From Acidobacteriota bacterium (lineage in GTDB: Bacteria > Acidobacteriota > Terriglobia > Acidiferrales > UBA7541), in contig JAKAOH010000013.1 of assembly GCA_021812285.1 (NCBI GenBank), forward strand, positions 1-36,190: a DNA stretch of 36,190 nt, given 5' to 3'. Shown here in pieces: positions 23,936 through 32,966 of the stretch. Within the stretch, counting starts at the first letter, position 1; each line of letters begins with the position of its first letter. The notes under the pieces were generated by a model, which made no database searches, was not told where the DNA came from, and worked only from the letters and a program-made list of their open reading frames with translations. The position numbers were made by a program, and so were the translations under genes.

Positions 23936-25081
23936 CTAAATCAGCTTCATGTTGTGCACGCGAATCCCGTTGGCCCAATAAACGCTCTGCGGTTTCACGC
24001 GCACAACCATTTTTTGCGAAGCACGCCACGTCTGTCCCACCCGCCGGATAGCAGAAACGAGGCCTTCGCGCCCGACCTCGGCCAGATCCCCCGGCCGTAA
24101 TTCTTCTGCGCTCCGAAAAACGGAAACCAGCGTGCCGGGGGCCAACGCCAGCCGTGCGCCGGATTCCAGTTCGATTTCCACCCACTGCCGGCATTCTTCG
24201 ACGTGCAGACTCGCTGAGGAGTTCTCGGGAAAACTCAGTTCCGTTCCCACTTCCGTACAGCCTCCCGTGCCCCAGTTTGCGCCGCCCCCTCCCGAAGTGC
24301 CGCCCGTCCCTCCAGAGGCTACAGTCGTTACCTTGCCGCTAAAAATATAGGAATCCGCAACCGAATGCTGAAGGGTGGTGAAAGCGAGATAAACTTGCCC
24401 CGCGGTGTCCCAGACCACGTAATACGTAGTCGAATAAGCCAGTCCCGTGATCGTCCCGGCGGGAACCGTTCGCGTCCCTTGCCCGTAACTCTGCATCCAG
24501 GAACTGCCCACACCACCCGGCCCATAAATACGGATCGTTGCCGTGCCGTTTCCGGCGTCGACCGAATCCACCGTTGCATTATTCACGGTATTAGAGGGCG
24601 GATTTTGCAGAATGTCGTTCGATGTCGCCAGCCCCCCGGCGACCGCGGTCGGATTTGCGGCTGTCCCCAGGTAGGTATATGGCGAAAAACCAGAGGAAGG
24701 ATACTTCGCTCTCGCGCGAAAATATCGTGTCACATTTCCCAGATTCAGCGACAGCGCTAGGGTCGTTCCTACGGGATATACGACTGTCGATGAGGAGAAA
24801 GAGGGATCGCTCGCCACTTCAATGAAGTACTGAATCCCGGGCGCCGCTCCCGGGCTCGATCCGAGGGTAATGTTGAAGATTCCCCGTGCGGCATTCGCCG
24901 CCAAGGAGGCGGGAGCGGAAGGCGTGGGGATCGTTTGTCCCGTGGTTACCTGGGGCGCGGGTGCTGCATCCACTCCGATTTGTTGCTGCAACTGGTTGAA
25001 GGCCGTGACGAGTCCGCTCAGCCAATCGTAGAGTACAGGATCATCAATTGTAAGGTAATTCAGGCTTGCGAGGTTCAGCAT
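23936..25081 (-). CDS. Phage tail fibre/tip protein with a C-terminal Hint-like domain
   Basis: 381 aa, ATG 25081 with TGAGGA upstream. The N-terminus has a short helix (VLYDWLSGLVTAFNQLQQQIG). Residues of about 55-230 have two fibronectin-III-like sections (IQYFIEVASDPSFSSSTVVY, ITGLAYSTTYYVVWDTAGQV). A Gly-rich linker (residues of about 255-273) leads to Cys275. From there CTEVGTEL...VEIELESGARLALAP...LRPGDLAEV...VYWANGIRVHN resembles the Hint (hedgehog/intein) fold, ending HN at 376-377, with only MKLI after it. The TxxH motif of block B is not intact. Role likely in host contact or fibre processing; Hint call by eye. Confidence 0.7.
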   Translation of the reverse strand: MLNLASLNYLTIDDPVLYDWLSGLVTAFNQLQQQIGVDAAPAPQVTTGQTIPTPSAPASLAANAARGIFNITLGSSPGAAPGIQYFIEVASDPSFSSSTVVYPVGTTLALSLNLGNVTRYFRARAKYPSSGFSPYTYLGTAANPTAVAGGLATSNDILQNPPSNTVNNATVDSVDAGNGTATIRIYGPGGVGSSWMQSYGQGTRTVPAGTITGLAYSTTYYVVWDTAGQVYLAFTTLQHSVADSYIFSGKVTTVASGGTGGTSGGGGANWGTGGCTEVGTELSFPENSSASLHVEECRQWVEIELESGARLALAPGTLVSVFRSAEELRPGDLAEVGREGLVSAIRRVGQTWRASQKMVVRVKPQSVYWANGIRVHNMKLI

Positions 25082-25267
25082 CAGCGTGTGGTTTCCTCAG
25101 GTGTCCTATTCCATTGTGAAGCTCGGCGCTGCGCATTTCCGATCGGTCCGGCCAAAATGCCGAGTCACACTCTGGAAACCTATTCGTTCACGGTGAAAGG
25201 AAAGTGCTTTCGGTCTGCTGCCCGTTTCCCCGTTTCGCGGTTTTTGGCAATTGCGGTCCAGTGGCCT

Positions 25268-25675
25268 TCAACTGTCTTCCTGGATGTGCAGGGATGCGGC
25301 TTCCGTCTGTTCAACTTTTTGGGCCCGGACCAGGTCTCCCGCCCGGGCGCCCAAATCGTGACCTGGCTGTATAAAATCCAGCCATGCGACCATCGCGCGA
25401 GCAACGATTCGCCAAAACCAAAAACCACCCTGGCCCCGCATGGCCCATCGCGCCGCGCGCGAGCTGATGGTTTCGTCCGGATCGCCTCCAAGCACGACGT
25501 TCCAGAACTGATCGAAAGCAACGAGCACCCGGTGCAGGTAGCCTTCCTTGGCGGCTCTGCGCAGATAGTCGTGGAGCGTTCTCTTTTGCCCTGTCAATCG
25601 CGAAACGGCAGCGAGAACTATGGTGACGCCGGCGAAGATGCCGAAAGCCTCGCACGCATAATACAGGGTTATCAC
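25268..25675 (-). CDS. Phage membrane protein
   Basis: 135 aa. Start GTG 25675 is chosen because it overlaps the stop of the upstream gene (GTGA); the open frame itself goes to 25762. A transmembrane helix lies at the N-terminus (YYACEAFGIFAGVTIVLAAV). The central FDQFWNVVLGGDPDETISSRAARWA matches a small conserved phage family seen near lysis genes (xDxxxNxxLGGxPDETLSxRA). The C-terminal part is amphipathic. Possibly involved in lysis; exact role unknown. A 186-nt gap follows before the fibre gene, holding no gene. Confidence 0.65.
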   Translation of the reverse strand: MITLYYACEAFGIFAGVTIVLAAVSRLTGQKRTLHDYLRRAAKEGYLHRVLVAFDQFWNVVLGGDPDETISSRAARWAMRGQGGFWFWRIVARAMVAWLDFIQPGHDLGARAGDLVRAQKVEQTEAASLHIQEDS

Positions 25676-26316
25676 TGGCAATGCCCCGATCCGCAGAGTA
25701 ACGCCGCGCCTGCGCCGACGCCCACTACCAACCATTTCGTTCTCGTCAGTAGCCGCCCCCAAAAAGTTCCTCGTGCCGCTTTGAGCGCTGCATCACGTTG
25801 TTTTTCTACCGCGGCCAATTTTTCGCCGGCCAGCATGAGCTCTTGTTGTTTTGCAGCCAGGTCCTGCTGCGCCGTGGCTAACTTCACCGAGCACACCATG
25901 CAAGACTCTACGTAGTCCCGCAGCGGCAGCAGATCGGGCCGAGGTATGGTTGCCACGGCATCCGGCTTCGGGTCCACGCGGCTGGGCCGTGGCACCTTGA
26001 TTTTCAGTGCCTGGGGCAGGTGCACCTGCTTTGGCAGCCACTCGGCTATCTGACTCGCCGTGTTTACCCGTTCCAAGTCGTCCTGCATTTTCGCGATCTG
26101 GCGTGCGGTCTGTGCGGCTCGCTCTTTTTCCTGGAAGATCACTTCTTGTTCCTCACTCTTGATTCCGCGGATTGTCGCTGCTTGCGCTTGCACCGTCGCC
26201 TCGGCGCGGACCCATGAATCCCGCGCTTTGACCCACGCCGATAACGCGATCCCTCCCCCAAGGAATGCAAGCGCGGCCGTTCCCGCCAACACCGAATGCT
26301 TCAGGTCCCAGCTCAT
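25672..26316 (-). CDS. Coiled-coil membrane protein, spanin/Rz-like
   Basis: 214 aa, ATG 26316 with AGAGGA upstream, overlapping the previous stop (ATGA). An N-terminal transmembrane helix (AGTAALAFLGGGIALSAWV) leads to a long coil (RAEATVQAQAATIRGIKSEEQEV, EKERAAQTARQIAKMQDDLERV). After a Pro-rich part, a second coil (KLATAQQDLAAKQQELMLAGEKLAAVEKQ) and a C-terminal helix (WLVVGVGAGAALLCG) follow. Membrane anchor plus coil plus lysis neighbours suggests an Rz-type spanin or a lysis regulator, but no lipoprotein partner is seen. Confidence 0.65.
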   Translation of the reverse strand: MSWDLKHSVLAGTAALAFLGGGIALSAWVKARDSWVRAEATVQAQAATIRGIKSEEQEVIFQEKERAAQTARQIAKMQDDLERVNTASQIAEWLPKQVHLPQALKIKVPRPSRVDPKPDAVATIPRPDLLPLRDYVESCMVCSVKLATAQQDLAAKQQELMLAGEKLAAVEKQRDAALKAARGTFWGRLLTRTKWLVVGVGAGAALLCGSGHCQ

Positions 26317-26807
26317 GGTTCGAATCCTCTATGGCCGCTTTCCTTCATCTCGAGCTGCAGGATCAGTTCTCTTACGTTTGGGTACAAAGGCCCACGGCAA
26401 GGTTTCCGAAGTGGATACTCGTTGCCTTTGAGATGGGCCGCGCATTCCCGGCAAACTCCCTTGCCCTGCTTCTCGACTTCGGCTCTTCCGCCGCAATCGC
26501 GATGGAAAAAACAGGGGTATGCTTCCACCACGCTCTGGCCCGCAACACTTGGACCCGGTTCCCGTAGTTCGGCTCTTTGTCTCCCGGACAAACGGTCGTC
26601 ATGCGGGATCGCGAAGCTTTGCTCGTTGTCTTTCGCGTGGAATTCCTCTCGGCGAATTGTTCCCCACGTTACGACTGTGGACGGACGCGGATCATGCTGG
26701 GGAAGAGAAGTGCCCACAGGTCTACCCTCCAGAGGTGTATCGTTGCCATCGCTGGTCTCTAAAAACTTCGGGACGGAAGATTGCTGACTGCGTAGTCTCG
26801 CCCGCAC
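26313..26807 (-). CDS. Cys-containing phage protein of unknown function
   Basis: 164 aa from GTG 26807, start uncertain (no ribosome site). The stop overlaps the next start (ATGA), which supports this frame. The C-terminal half has cysteines that could bind zinc (PCFFHRDCGG, VCRECAAH, KPCRGP) and a helix at the end (LYPNVRELILQLEM). The N-terminal half is low in structure and may not be translated. No family. Confidence 0.5.
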   Translation of the reverse strand: MRARLRSQQSSVPKFLETSDGNDTPLEGRPVGTSLPQHDPRPSTVVTWGTIRREEFHAKDNEQSFAIPHDDRLSGRQRAELREPGPSVAGQSVVEAYPCFFHRDCGGRAEVEKQGKGVCRECAAHLKGNEYPLRKPCRGPLYPNVRELILQLEMKESGHRGFEP

Positions 26808-26837
26808 GGTTGCGCGGCGGAAGAAATTTATCCAGGT

Positions 26838-27203
26838 TCAGCTTTCGGGAAAGGGCGCGGAACTGAACTCTCTCGGGCTGTTCGCGCTGGCCCCGAGTCT
26901 TGCGAGCGGTCCGAAAAGTCGGTCCGGCCGAGTGTATTGACCTCCTACGACTGTTGATGCCGGTGCGGGACCGAACGACACCAGGTTGTTCGGTGTATCG
27001 AAGTTTTTTATCGGTGGCGCAGGGTAGATAGGCCTGGGGTGTACCGACCGCAATGCTGCTGCCCGCCAGAATTGCGCGTAACTCTCCCATCCGGGTTGTC
27101 TGTAATACGCGGGCGAGCCTGGACTGGTGTACGCGGACGCAGGGGGATACGCACCGACGCTTCCCGCGCCCAATCCGGCAAGAGGTCCGAATAGCGCTGC
27201 CAT
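26838..27203 (-). CDS. Gly/Pro/Ala-rich small phage protein
   Basis: 121 aa, ATG 27203 with AAAGGAGAG upstream. N-terminal GPLAGLGAGSVGAYPPASAYTSPG and a repeated C-terminal FGPLARLGASAN suggest a small structural or linker protein. The segment FGPLAGLGA near the start and FGPLARLGA near the end are imperfect copies. No family recognised. Confidence 0.55.
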   Translation of the reverse strand: MAALFGPLAGLGAGSVGAYPPASAYTSPGSPAYYRQPGWESYAQFWRAAALRSVHPRPIYPAPPIKNFDTPNNLVSFGPAPASTVVGGQYTRPDRLFGPLARLGASANSPREFSSAPFPES

Positions 27204-27217
27204 GGTCTCTCCTTTCG

Positions 27218-27520
27218 CTACCGGCTCCGCCGGTTGCCGCGGTTCGTCACCACAAGTTCGTTGATCCCCTGATTGCTGGTAGTCACCGAGTCGCGGATTT
27301 CTCTCAGCAACTGCACCTGCGTTTCGATGAGCGGCTTCAGCGTGGTGGAAAGTCCTTCATTCACGGCGTTGCGCAATTCCAGCCGCCAGAAGTCCACCGG
27401 TTTCCCTCCGGAGCCGTTCAAGACGCGTCCTTTCTCCCGAAGAAAAGTCAAGACCTCCCGGATCACCAGGAGAGCGAACAGTCCTCCCGCTCCCAACTGC
27501 CAGACCAGAGTGTTTCCCAT
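27218..27520 (-). CDS. Holin-like small membrane protein
   Basis: 100 aa. One transmembrane helix at the N-terminus (VWQLGAGGLFALLVIREVLTF), a charged linker (REKGRVLNGSGGKPVDFW), a helical or coiled middle (ELRNAVNEGLSTTLKPLIETQVQLLREIRDSV) and a basic end. It is directly beside the transglycosylase gene (30 nt away), the usual place for a holin. The single helix and coil also fit an accessory protein. Confidence 0.6.
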   Translation of the reverse strand: MGNTLVWQLGAGGLFALLVIREVLTFLREKGRVLNGSGGKPVDFWRLELRNAVNEGLSTTLKPLIETQVQLLREIRDSVTTSNQGINELVVTNRGNRRSR

Positions 27521-27550
27521 TTTTATTCCGCCCGTGTGGCTGTTATTTTC

Positions 27551-28033
27551 TCAGCCGGTTGCGTACTTCGCCATTCTTGCGAGCACGCTGGCTGGATACT
27601 TGTTGTCTGATCCGCCGTTCCAGAAAAGCAGACCGCGCACGATGTCTCCCTCTGCCTCTGCAAGCTTTTTCGCCAGAACCCGACACCCGGTTTCCAGACC
27701 CACCGCCGGATCGCAGAGTTGCGCCATGTGCCCTGCAAATCCGCTTTCACGCGCCGTCTGTCCCATCACCTGCATCAGACCCCAGCTGAAGCCGCGAGCC
27801 CGAGCCTCAGTCACGTCTTTCAATTCGCCGCTATTCAGCAGTGGCAATACGTAACGCTGGTAAAAAGCGTTCTCGTATCGAATGGCCCAGGGGTCCCATT
27901 TTTCCTGGCCAGTCGCGGGATCGGGACACCGGTCGCCGGTTTCCTGTTCGCACACCGCGCAAACCAGCTCCGGTGAGAGTTTCCAGGCCCTGGCCCGCTC
28001 TCGCGCTAGGGCGATCAGGTCTTGTTGCGACAT
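27551..28033 (-). CDS. Phage lytic transglycosylase (SLT-type endolysin)
   Basis: 160 aa from ATG 28033, overlapping the stop of the tail gene by 1 nt (TGATG). The fold is a lysozyme-like SLT domain: LVCAVCEQETG with Glu31 as probable catalytic residue, WDPWAIRYENAFYQRYVLP, FSWGLMQVMGQTARESGF, DPAVGLETGCRVLAKKLAE and the final FWNGGSDNKYPASVLARMAKY. It cuts peptidoglycan glycan strands for lysis or DNA entry. No signal peptide, so release depends on a holin or on the virion. Confidence 0.85.
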   Translation of the reverse strand: MSQQDLIALARERARAWKLSPELVCAVCEQETGDRCPDPATGQEKWDPWAIRYENAFYQRYVLPLLNSGELKDVTEARARGFSWGLMQVMGQTARESGFAGHMAQLCDPAVGLETGCRVLAKKLAEAEGDIVRGLLFWNGGSDNKYPASVLARMAKYATG

Positions 28034-30964
28034 CAATTGCTTCCGAAGGGAGCCCAGGGATCGGGCTTCAGATACAGTTCCACTCTCTGCGATAGGCTGA
28101 ACCAGTCGCCCGCGCTGCCGCTCGTGTCTATACCGAATCGCACGGAAAGCGATTCGCCGGAAACGTTCAGTGGCAATTCCAGGTTCCCGCTTGCCGATGC
28201 CGGACTACTCAGTTGTAAGGTGCCCAGCAGTGGAATAGCAGCTCCGCCTGTTGACGTCGCGTTCGTTCCCACGCTGGCGTAGGTAAACTGGTTCTCGCTC
28301 GGAACGCTGACGATGGCGGTCGGACCGTCGAAGCTGGCGTCCGTAACCCCGCCGACGTTCACTAGCTGTCCCTTGTTGAAACCATGAGGTGTCGCCGTCG
28401 TTGCGGCTGCCACATTCCCCGACCGTAAAACCGACGCGAGAGGGACAGCGCGGTTTGGAATCGGAAATCCGGCTGCGAGCAGCGTCCCTTGCCCTTCGAC
28501 GTTCGCCCGCAAATATCCAAAGAGTTTTCTCTGTATCGGGGGCAGTCCCAGCGAAGACCCATTTGCAAAATACATCGCGTAGTATGCGGGAATCATCTTG
28601 CCGTCGTCGCTATAGACTCCTTCGCTCAATGCGAGAATGTTTCCGCTGCCGTCATTTGACCCAAGCACGAGCGGAAAATCGCCGCTCGGCCGGGCGATCA
28701 CTGCGGCGCAATTTGCCCCTATCGTCCACGGACACCAGCCCCGCGCCAATGGCGCGTCGCGAAAGACGCGAAACTCCGTCACGTCAACCAGGCTCTGTGA
28801 CCCGTACGAGAATTGCATGGCTAGCGTCGAGTTCGGCTGCGTCGCCGTGCCCGTCGGCACGCCGATGAGCAGGCGTTTGCGGTCTTCCTGCAAGACCGCC
28901 CACATCGTTTCGCCTGCATTCCAATTGATTTGATCCCATACGGCACCCGGCCCGGTGGCCAGATTCCTCTGATCGGATTGGATTTCCTGGCTGATTTTTT
29001 GTGGTGGAGTGCCATCGAAAACGAAAACTCCATTTTGGCCGGCGATCACGGCCGCTTCATCCGTCATTCCCACCCCGTGTACTGACGGCGTCCCCACGCG
29101 GTTTGAGACTTGCTGAATCGCCCACAGCGCCGGCTCGTTCACCCCGTCGTCCGCCGTCACGTACAGCGATCGCTCCTTGACGATGTAAAGGTTGTTCCGC
29201 AGTACGAAAGCGTTCGTGATTCGCTGACCGTCGTTCGCCGCGACGATCATCAGTCCCTGCACTCCGTCGTAGCTCTCAGGGTCGTTCACCCGGCTGCCGC
29301 GGAGCGCCGATCCGGCGTTTTCCCCAAGCGCCGTCTCGTAGATCTCAATGTTGTCGATTAGAAAATAGGCGTTATTCGTCGGTGTCCTATCCGCGTAGAC
29401 CTGGAGCACCAGGTCGCTCGGAATCGAGGCCAGCGGATCGGTCAAATCGGCGACAAACTCCGCGTAACCTCCGCTTGACACTTGGTTGTAGGCTACGGCC
29501 AGCCCGGCAGTCACGAAATTCTGAGACGCCGATGCCAGGTTCACGTGCAGCGTGCCGGAACTCAGCAGTCCCACGCCCATCACGCGTGCTCGCACCGAAT
29601 ACGCCGTGTTCGGTGAGACGAGTTGCACGCCGTTGTAGTCCACGACCGCGGATTGAGTGGCCTTGCCCCGGATTGGCGTTATCCCGTCGCCAGTGATTCG
29701 GTAGGCGTCGCCCCACGCGACGGTTGTGGATTCCCGGCTGCCTCCCGCACCGTAGGTCGAATCCGCCGTCCACCCCAGCGGCACGTTCCCGTTCCACCCT
29801 CCGTCAAATGTCAGATTCAGCCATACACCGTTTTTCCCGCTCCACATTCCCGTTCGTTCGCCCCACCAGAACAGCCGGTCGCTATACGCGATCACGCCGG
29901 CCTGTTCCGGCAGTTCGACGAGGTCGAACAAATACCCCCCCCGACGTCCCCGCCAGCAACTCCGTATCCGAGAAATCAAACGTCGCTTCCGTCGTCACGT
30001 TATCCGGAATTAGCATCGCCGCCGGCGAACTGGCTGGGGTATTCGAAGGAGGAATCGTGTAAAAACTCGGCGCCCCCGATTGCCCCGCCGCCGTAAACAA
30101 GATGAGTCGTCCGGTAACGTTCGCCGGTCCCGTCGGAATTCCGGTCAGTTGCGCTTTGAAGCCGCCTGTCGCGGTCCATTGCGCCGGCGGCGACGGCCGC
30201 GTCCAATATCCCTGCCGCGTGATAAACGCGACGGCAACCTGGTGCGTCCCGGCCGAAATATTTCCGGGAACCATCACTTGGCCGCCCGTACCCGATTCGT
30301 TCGCCCCAGTTTGGTCGTAGGTGAATTGATACGCGTTTGGCACCGACGCCACGGCGAACGTTCCATTGAAACTCGTCGTTCCACCCGCCACGTTCTCAAT
30401 CGTCGCGTTGTCGCCCACATTCAACGTGTGCGCGTACTGGCAGGTGACCGTCACCACGTTGCTGGACCGGGCGATGTTCTCGATCGGATCGCCTGCGTCG
30501 GCGACCGTTGGCGGCGCGCCCGGTCCCACCTGGCTCACACGGTCGAAGTACGTGTCGTCGAACTGCCGCGGCAGATCGATTCCGACCTTGCCGTCGCTGA
30601 ACGCCAGGTACTCACGCCCGAATTGTGTCTGCGACCGGCACAGTGCGCCGTCCGCCAGAGCCGAAATGACGAGTTCCAGCGTGCCCGTCGGGTTTTCCTT
30701 GTAAAAATTACCCAGCGAATCGAGCACGAGCAGCCGGTTCGTTCCGTTGAGCGTCTGAAACGTTTTCAGATAATTGATGTAGGCCCCGCCCGTCAGGGAA
30801 GGGAACTGAACCACAAGACCAGGGCGCGTGCGCGCTCCCCCCGCTATCAAGTCCACATCTTGACAGTCCCACGACATGCCGTTGGGCAGCGCCTCGGGCG
30901 CTGCATTCGGCACCCATCCGCCGAACATGTTGATTGTGTCAGGCAGGAAGCTTTCACCGCTCAT
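28033..30964 (-). pseudogene. Large phage tail/stabilisation protein, split by a frameshift in a G8 run
   Basis: The first part starts at ATG 30964 (MSGESFLPDTINMFGGWVPN; GAGG upstream) and ends early at 29882. The second part, in another frame, runs to 28033. They join at FSDTELLAGTSGG, then YLFDLVELPEQAGVIAYSDR, if one base of the C8 run (29935-29942; G8 on the gene strand) is skipped, giving about 976 aa. N-terminal part: SWDCQDVDLIAGGARTRPGL and DGKVGIDLP, typical of tail-stabilisation proteins. Two similar sections (VVTVTCQYAHTLNVGD and TATPHGFNKGQLVNVGG, each followed by FNGT/FDGP and FTY) lie far apart. The middle has a jelly-roll-like part (WLNLTFDGGWNGNVPLGW). Separate translation of part two from a TTG at 29979 is unlikely. 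Confidence 0.85.
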
Positions 30965-31015
30965 CGCCCAAACCTCGCACCCCAAACAGAACTCCTCTGC
31001 GGTTCCCCATATACC

Positions 31016-31537
31016 CTAGAACCCTAGCGACAAAGGCCCGACCTGCAACGAACTCGTTGGCCGTGCCGCTTGCTGTTGTACGCCGAGCGTCTGCGTCGGC
31101 AGGCGCAGCATATTCCCGAGCAGGTTCGTGTCGATTCCGTAGAGGCTGGCAAGTCCACGCAAGCCGGCGAGCTGATTCTGCGTCAGCGTATCCTGATACG
31201 CGAGTTGACCGCTTTGGGCAGCCTGGCCGAGTTGTGCCGCCCGCTGCCCCGCCAGGTTTTCTTCTTCGGCGCCGTAGCCGGCCTCGTTCTTCGTGCGGGA
31301 AACGCGGTTGGCCGCTTGCTGTCGCGTCGCGTCAAGCGACGTCGCCACGGGCTGCATGGCCATCTGTTCGTAGCTATTTTCGATCTGCGGCGAACCCCAG
31401 TTCGCCAGACTTTGCAGCCCGGGAACGATCTGCTGTTGTAGCGTCTGATTCGCGGCCTCCTGTTGCATCGCGTTTTGCTGCTGCTGCGCCCCGAGCTGCT
31501 GGGCCTGGTTCTGAACTTTCGATTCGCCTCTCGCCAT
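31016..31537 (-). CDS. Gln/Ala-rich helical phage protein
   Basis: 173 aa, ATG 31537 with GGGGAGAA upstream. It is very rich in Gln, Ala and Leu (QNQAQQLGAQQQQNAMQQEA, RQQAANRVSRTKNEAGYGAEE), with a Gly/Leu-rich C-terminus (LAGLRGLASLYGIDTNLLGN). It is likely helical; such proteins occur among virion internal or ejection proteins, but no family is claimed. It sits 51 nt before the large tail gene. Confidence 0.6.
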   Translation of the reverse strand: MARGESKVQNQAQQLGAQQQQNAMQQEAANQTLQQQIVPGLQSLANWGSPQIENSYEQMAMQPVATSLDATRQQAANRVSRTKNEAGYGAEEENLAGQRAAQLGQAAQSGQLAYQDTLTQNQLAGLRGLASLYGIDTNLLGNMLRLPTQTLGVQQQAARPTSSLQVGPLSLGF

Positions 31538-31651
31538 CACGTTCTCCCCGGCGGCACTTGTTCTTCTCCCGCACTTCAGTCGCAGCCGTGTCCTGAAGGC
31601 GCGTTTTTCTTGACCGTTCGTTTTTGTCGGTCTCTTAGGCTTGCCCTGCGG

Positions 31652-32074
31652 CTACGTTGCCGTCCATTCATCCCTAGCCGGGCTCAAGGGCAGCCAGAAA
31701 CAGGGCCATGCCGGCTCGGACCATCCCAATCTCACTAATCTTCGCCCGAAGCTTTTCGCGATTCGTGGCGGCAGCCAGCAATGCGCGTCGTCGAGCCCGC
31801 GGCGCCACGCCTCGCGCGTCGCCGCTTGATGAAGCGCTACCAATCGTTCCCATCGCTCGCGTGGGCTGCCTGCCTCGGGATCCGCCAGCAGATAAATTTC
31901 CGACGTCAGCCGCGCCAGCGCCGCCATCACCGGCGCGCCCGCGTCATCCTCGATCACCGCTCGCAGCAAAAACGACGCGTCCTCGACGTCCGGCATGGGA
32001 TAGCGAAATCCCTGCTTCGCGTGCATCTCGCGCAGTGTGCGCAGGTCGCTACTTTTGTATTCGCGGATTTTCAT
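31652..32074 (-). CDS. GNAT-like phage protein
   Basis: 140 aa. The start MKIREYKSSDLRTLREMHAKQGF is the typical first strand and helix of GNAT acetyltransferases, followed by FLLRAVIEDDAGAPVMAALARLTSEIYLLAD and helix and strand parts (LVALHQAATREAWRRGLDDAHCWLPP). The usual acetyl-CoA loop (R/QxxGxG/A) is not seen, so activity is doubtful. Comparable proteins are found in phage late operons. Confidence 0.6.
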   Translation of the reverse strand: MKIREYKSSDLRTLREMHAKQGFRYPMPDVEDASFLLRAVIEDDAGAPVMAALARLTSEIYLLADPEAGSPRERWERLVALHQAATREAWRRGLDDAHCWLPPRIAKSFGRRLVRLGWSEPAWPCFWLPLSPARDEWTAT

Positions 32075-32105
32075 GCGCGCGCCGTTGTTTCTCTCAGGAC
32101 TGGCA

Positions 32106-32579
32106 TTAGTCCTGATCTCGGGCCGCGTCCATCAGCTCGTTGAAAATCGCTTTATGGCCCGTGCCTGCCGTCTCGTTCTCTTTCGGCAAGTATCTGTTGT
32201 TTCCCGTTTGTCCGTGGTCGCGTTCTCCCGCCGGGCCGTCTTCCGGCCCATCTCCACTTAACACGCGGTGCAGAAATTGGATTGCGCTTTCCACCTCGGG
32301 AAACCAATGCTCGGTCCGTCGCGCTTCCCGTCCGCTCCCCGTTATCTGAAGCAGTCGCTCGATCGTTACCCTATGCCCGCCGTGCGAATCTGGTTCAATC
32401 GTTGCTTGTTGCAGTGTGCTGGGCTGCTCTTGTGGCTTGCCTTTATCCCCATCGAGCGCCTTCGCTCTCTCCAGACTGCGTCCGAAGGCTTTGTTCATGT
32501 AGTAGCGCTCGGAAGGTTCGCTCGGCCCGGAAGCTCCTCGTCCTTCAAATCCCGTCCCTCGCTGTAAATCCATCTTCAT
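32106..32579 (-). CDS. Phage protein of unknown function
   Basis: 157 aa. ATG 32579 overlaps the stop of the upstream gene (ATGA), with GGAG 6 nt before it. Gly/Glu-rich and mostly polar (LQRGTGFEGRGASGPSEPSE), with a strand-like HRVTIERLLQITG and a helix EVESAIQFLHRVLSG. No family. Confidence 0.55.
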   Translation of the reverse strand: MKMDLQRGTGFEGRGASGPSEPSERYYMNKAFGRSLERAKALDGDKGKPQEQPSTLQQATIEPDSHGGHRVTIERLLQITGSGREARRTEHWFPEVESAIQFLHRVLSGDGPEDGPAGERDHGQTGNNRYLPKENETAGTGHKAIFNELMDAARDQD

Positions 32580-32956
32580 CGCGGCTCTCCTTTTTGCTCT
32601 GCGCCGCCGGTCCCTGCCTTCATCTCGTGTGTCGCCGTTGCTCGGGCGGATTCTGTTCCTCCCTCCGGGAGGTTACGGGCCCGGCGTACGCTTTCGATTT
32701 CGAGCGCCATCGCTCGCTGGTGCCAGCTCCTTTTCCCTCTCTGTCGCTCTGCTCCGGCTGGTGCCGGCATTTCTACCTTTCGTTCCGCACGCTTCAGGAT
32801 CTCTTGCGGCAGCGGCGCGCCAGCCGTCGTCACGAAGGAATTGATCAACGCCCAGACCTGACTGCGCGCCTCGTCTCGGTCGGCCCGCAGTCGTTCCACT
32901 TCCGCTTCCAGCGAACGCGTATACCGGCTCGTGCTCAACCAGTGCCAAATCGTCAT
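32576..32956 (-). CDS. Phage protein with an N-terminal coil
   Basis: 126 aa, ATG 32956 with GAGGGAAC upstream. A short aromatic start (TIWHWLSTSRYTRSLEAEVE) leads to a coil (RLRADRDEARSQVWALI), then a basic middle (RKVEMPAPAGAERQRGKRSW) and a Gly/Glu-rich tail. No family. Coupled by 4 nt to the next gene. Confidence 0.55.
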   Translation of the reverse strand: MTIWHWLSTSRYTRSLEAEVERLRADRDEARSQVWALINSFVTTAGAPLPQEILKRAERKVEMPAPAGAERQRGKRSWHQRAMALEIESVRRARNLPEGGTESARATATHEMKAGTGGAEQKGEPR

Positions 32957-32966
32957 CGTGTTCCCT

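Noticed and set aside
28033-29979. The second half of the tail gene as an independent gene
   Set aside because: It would start from TTG 98 nt inside the first half without a ribosome site. The protein sequences join smoothly across the G8 run.
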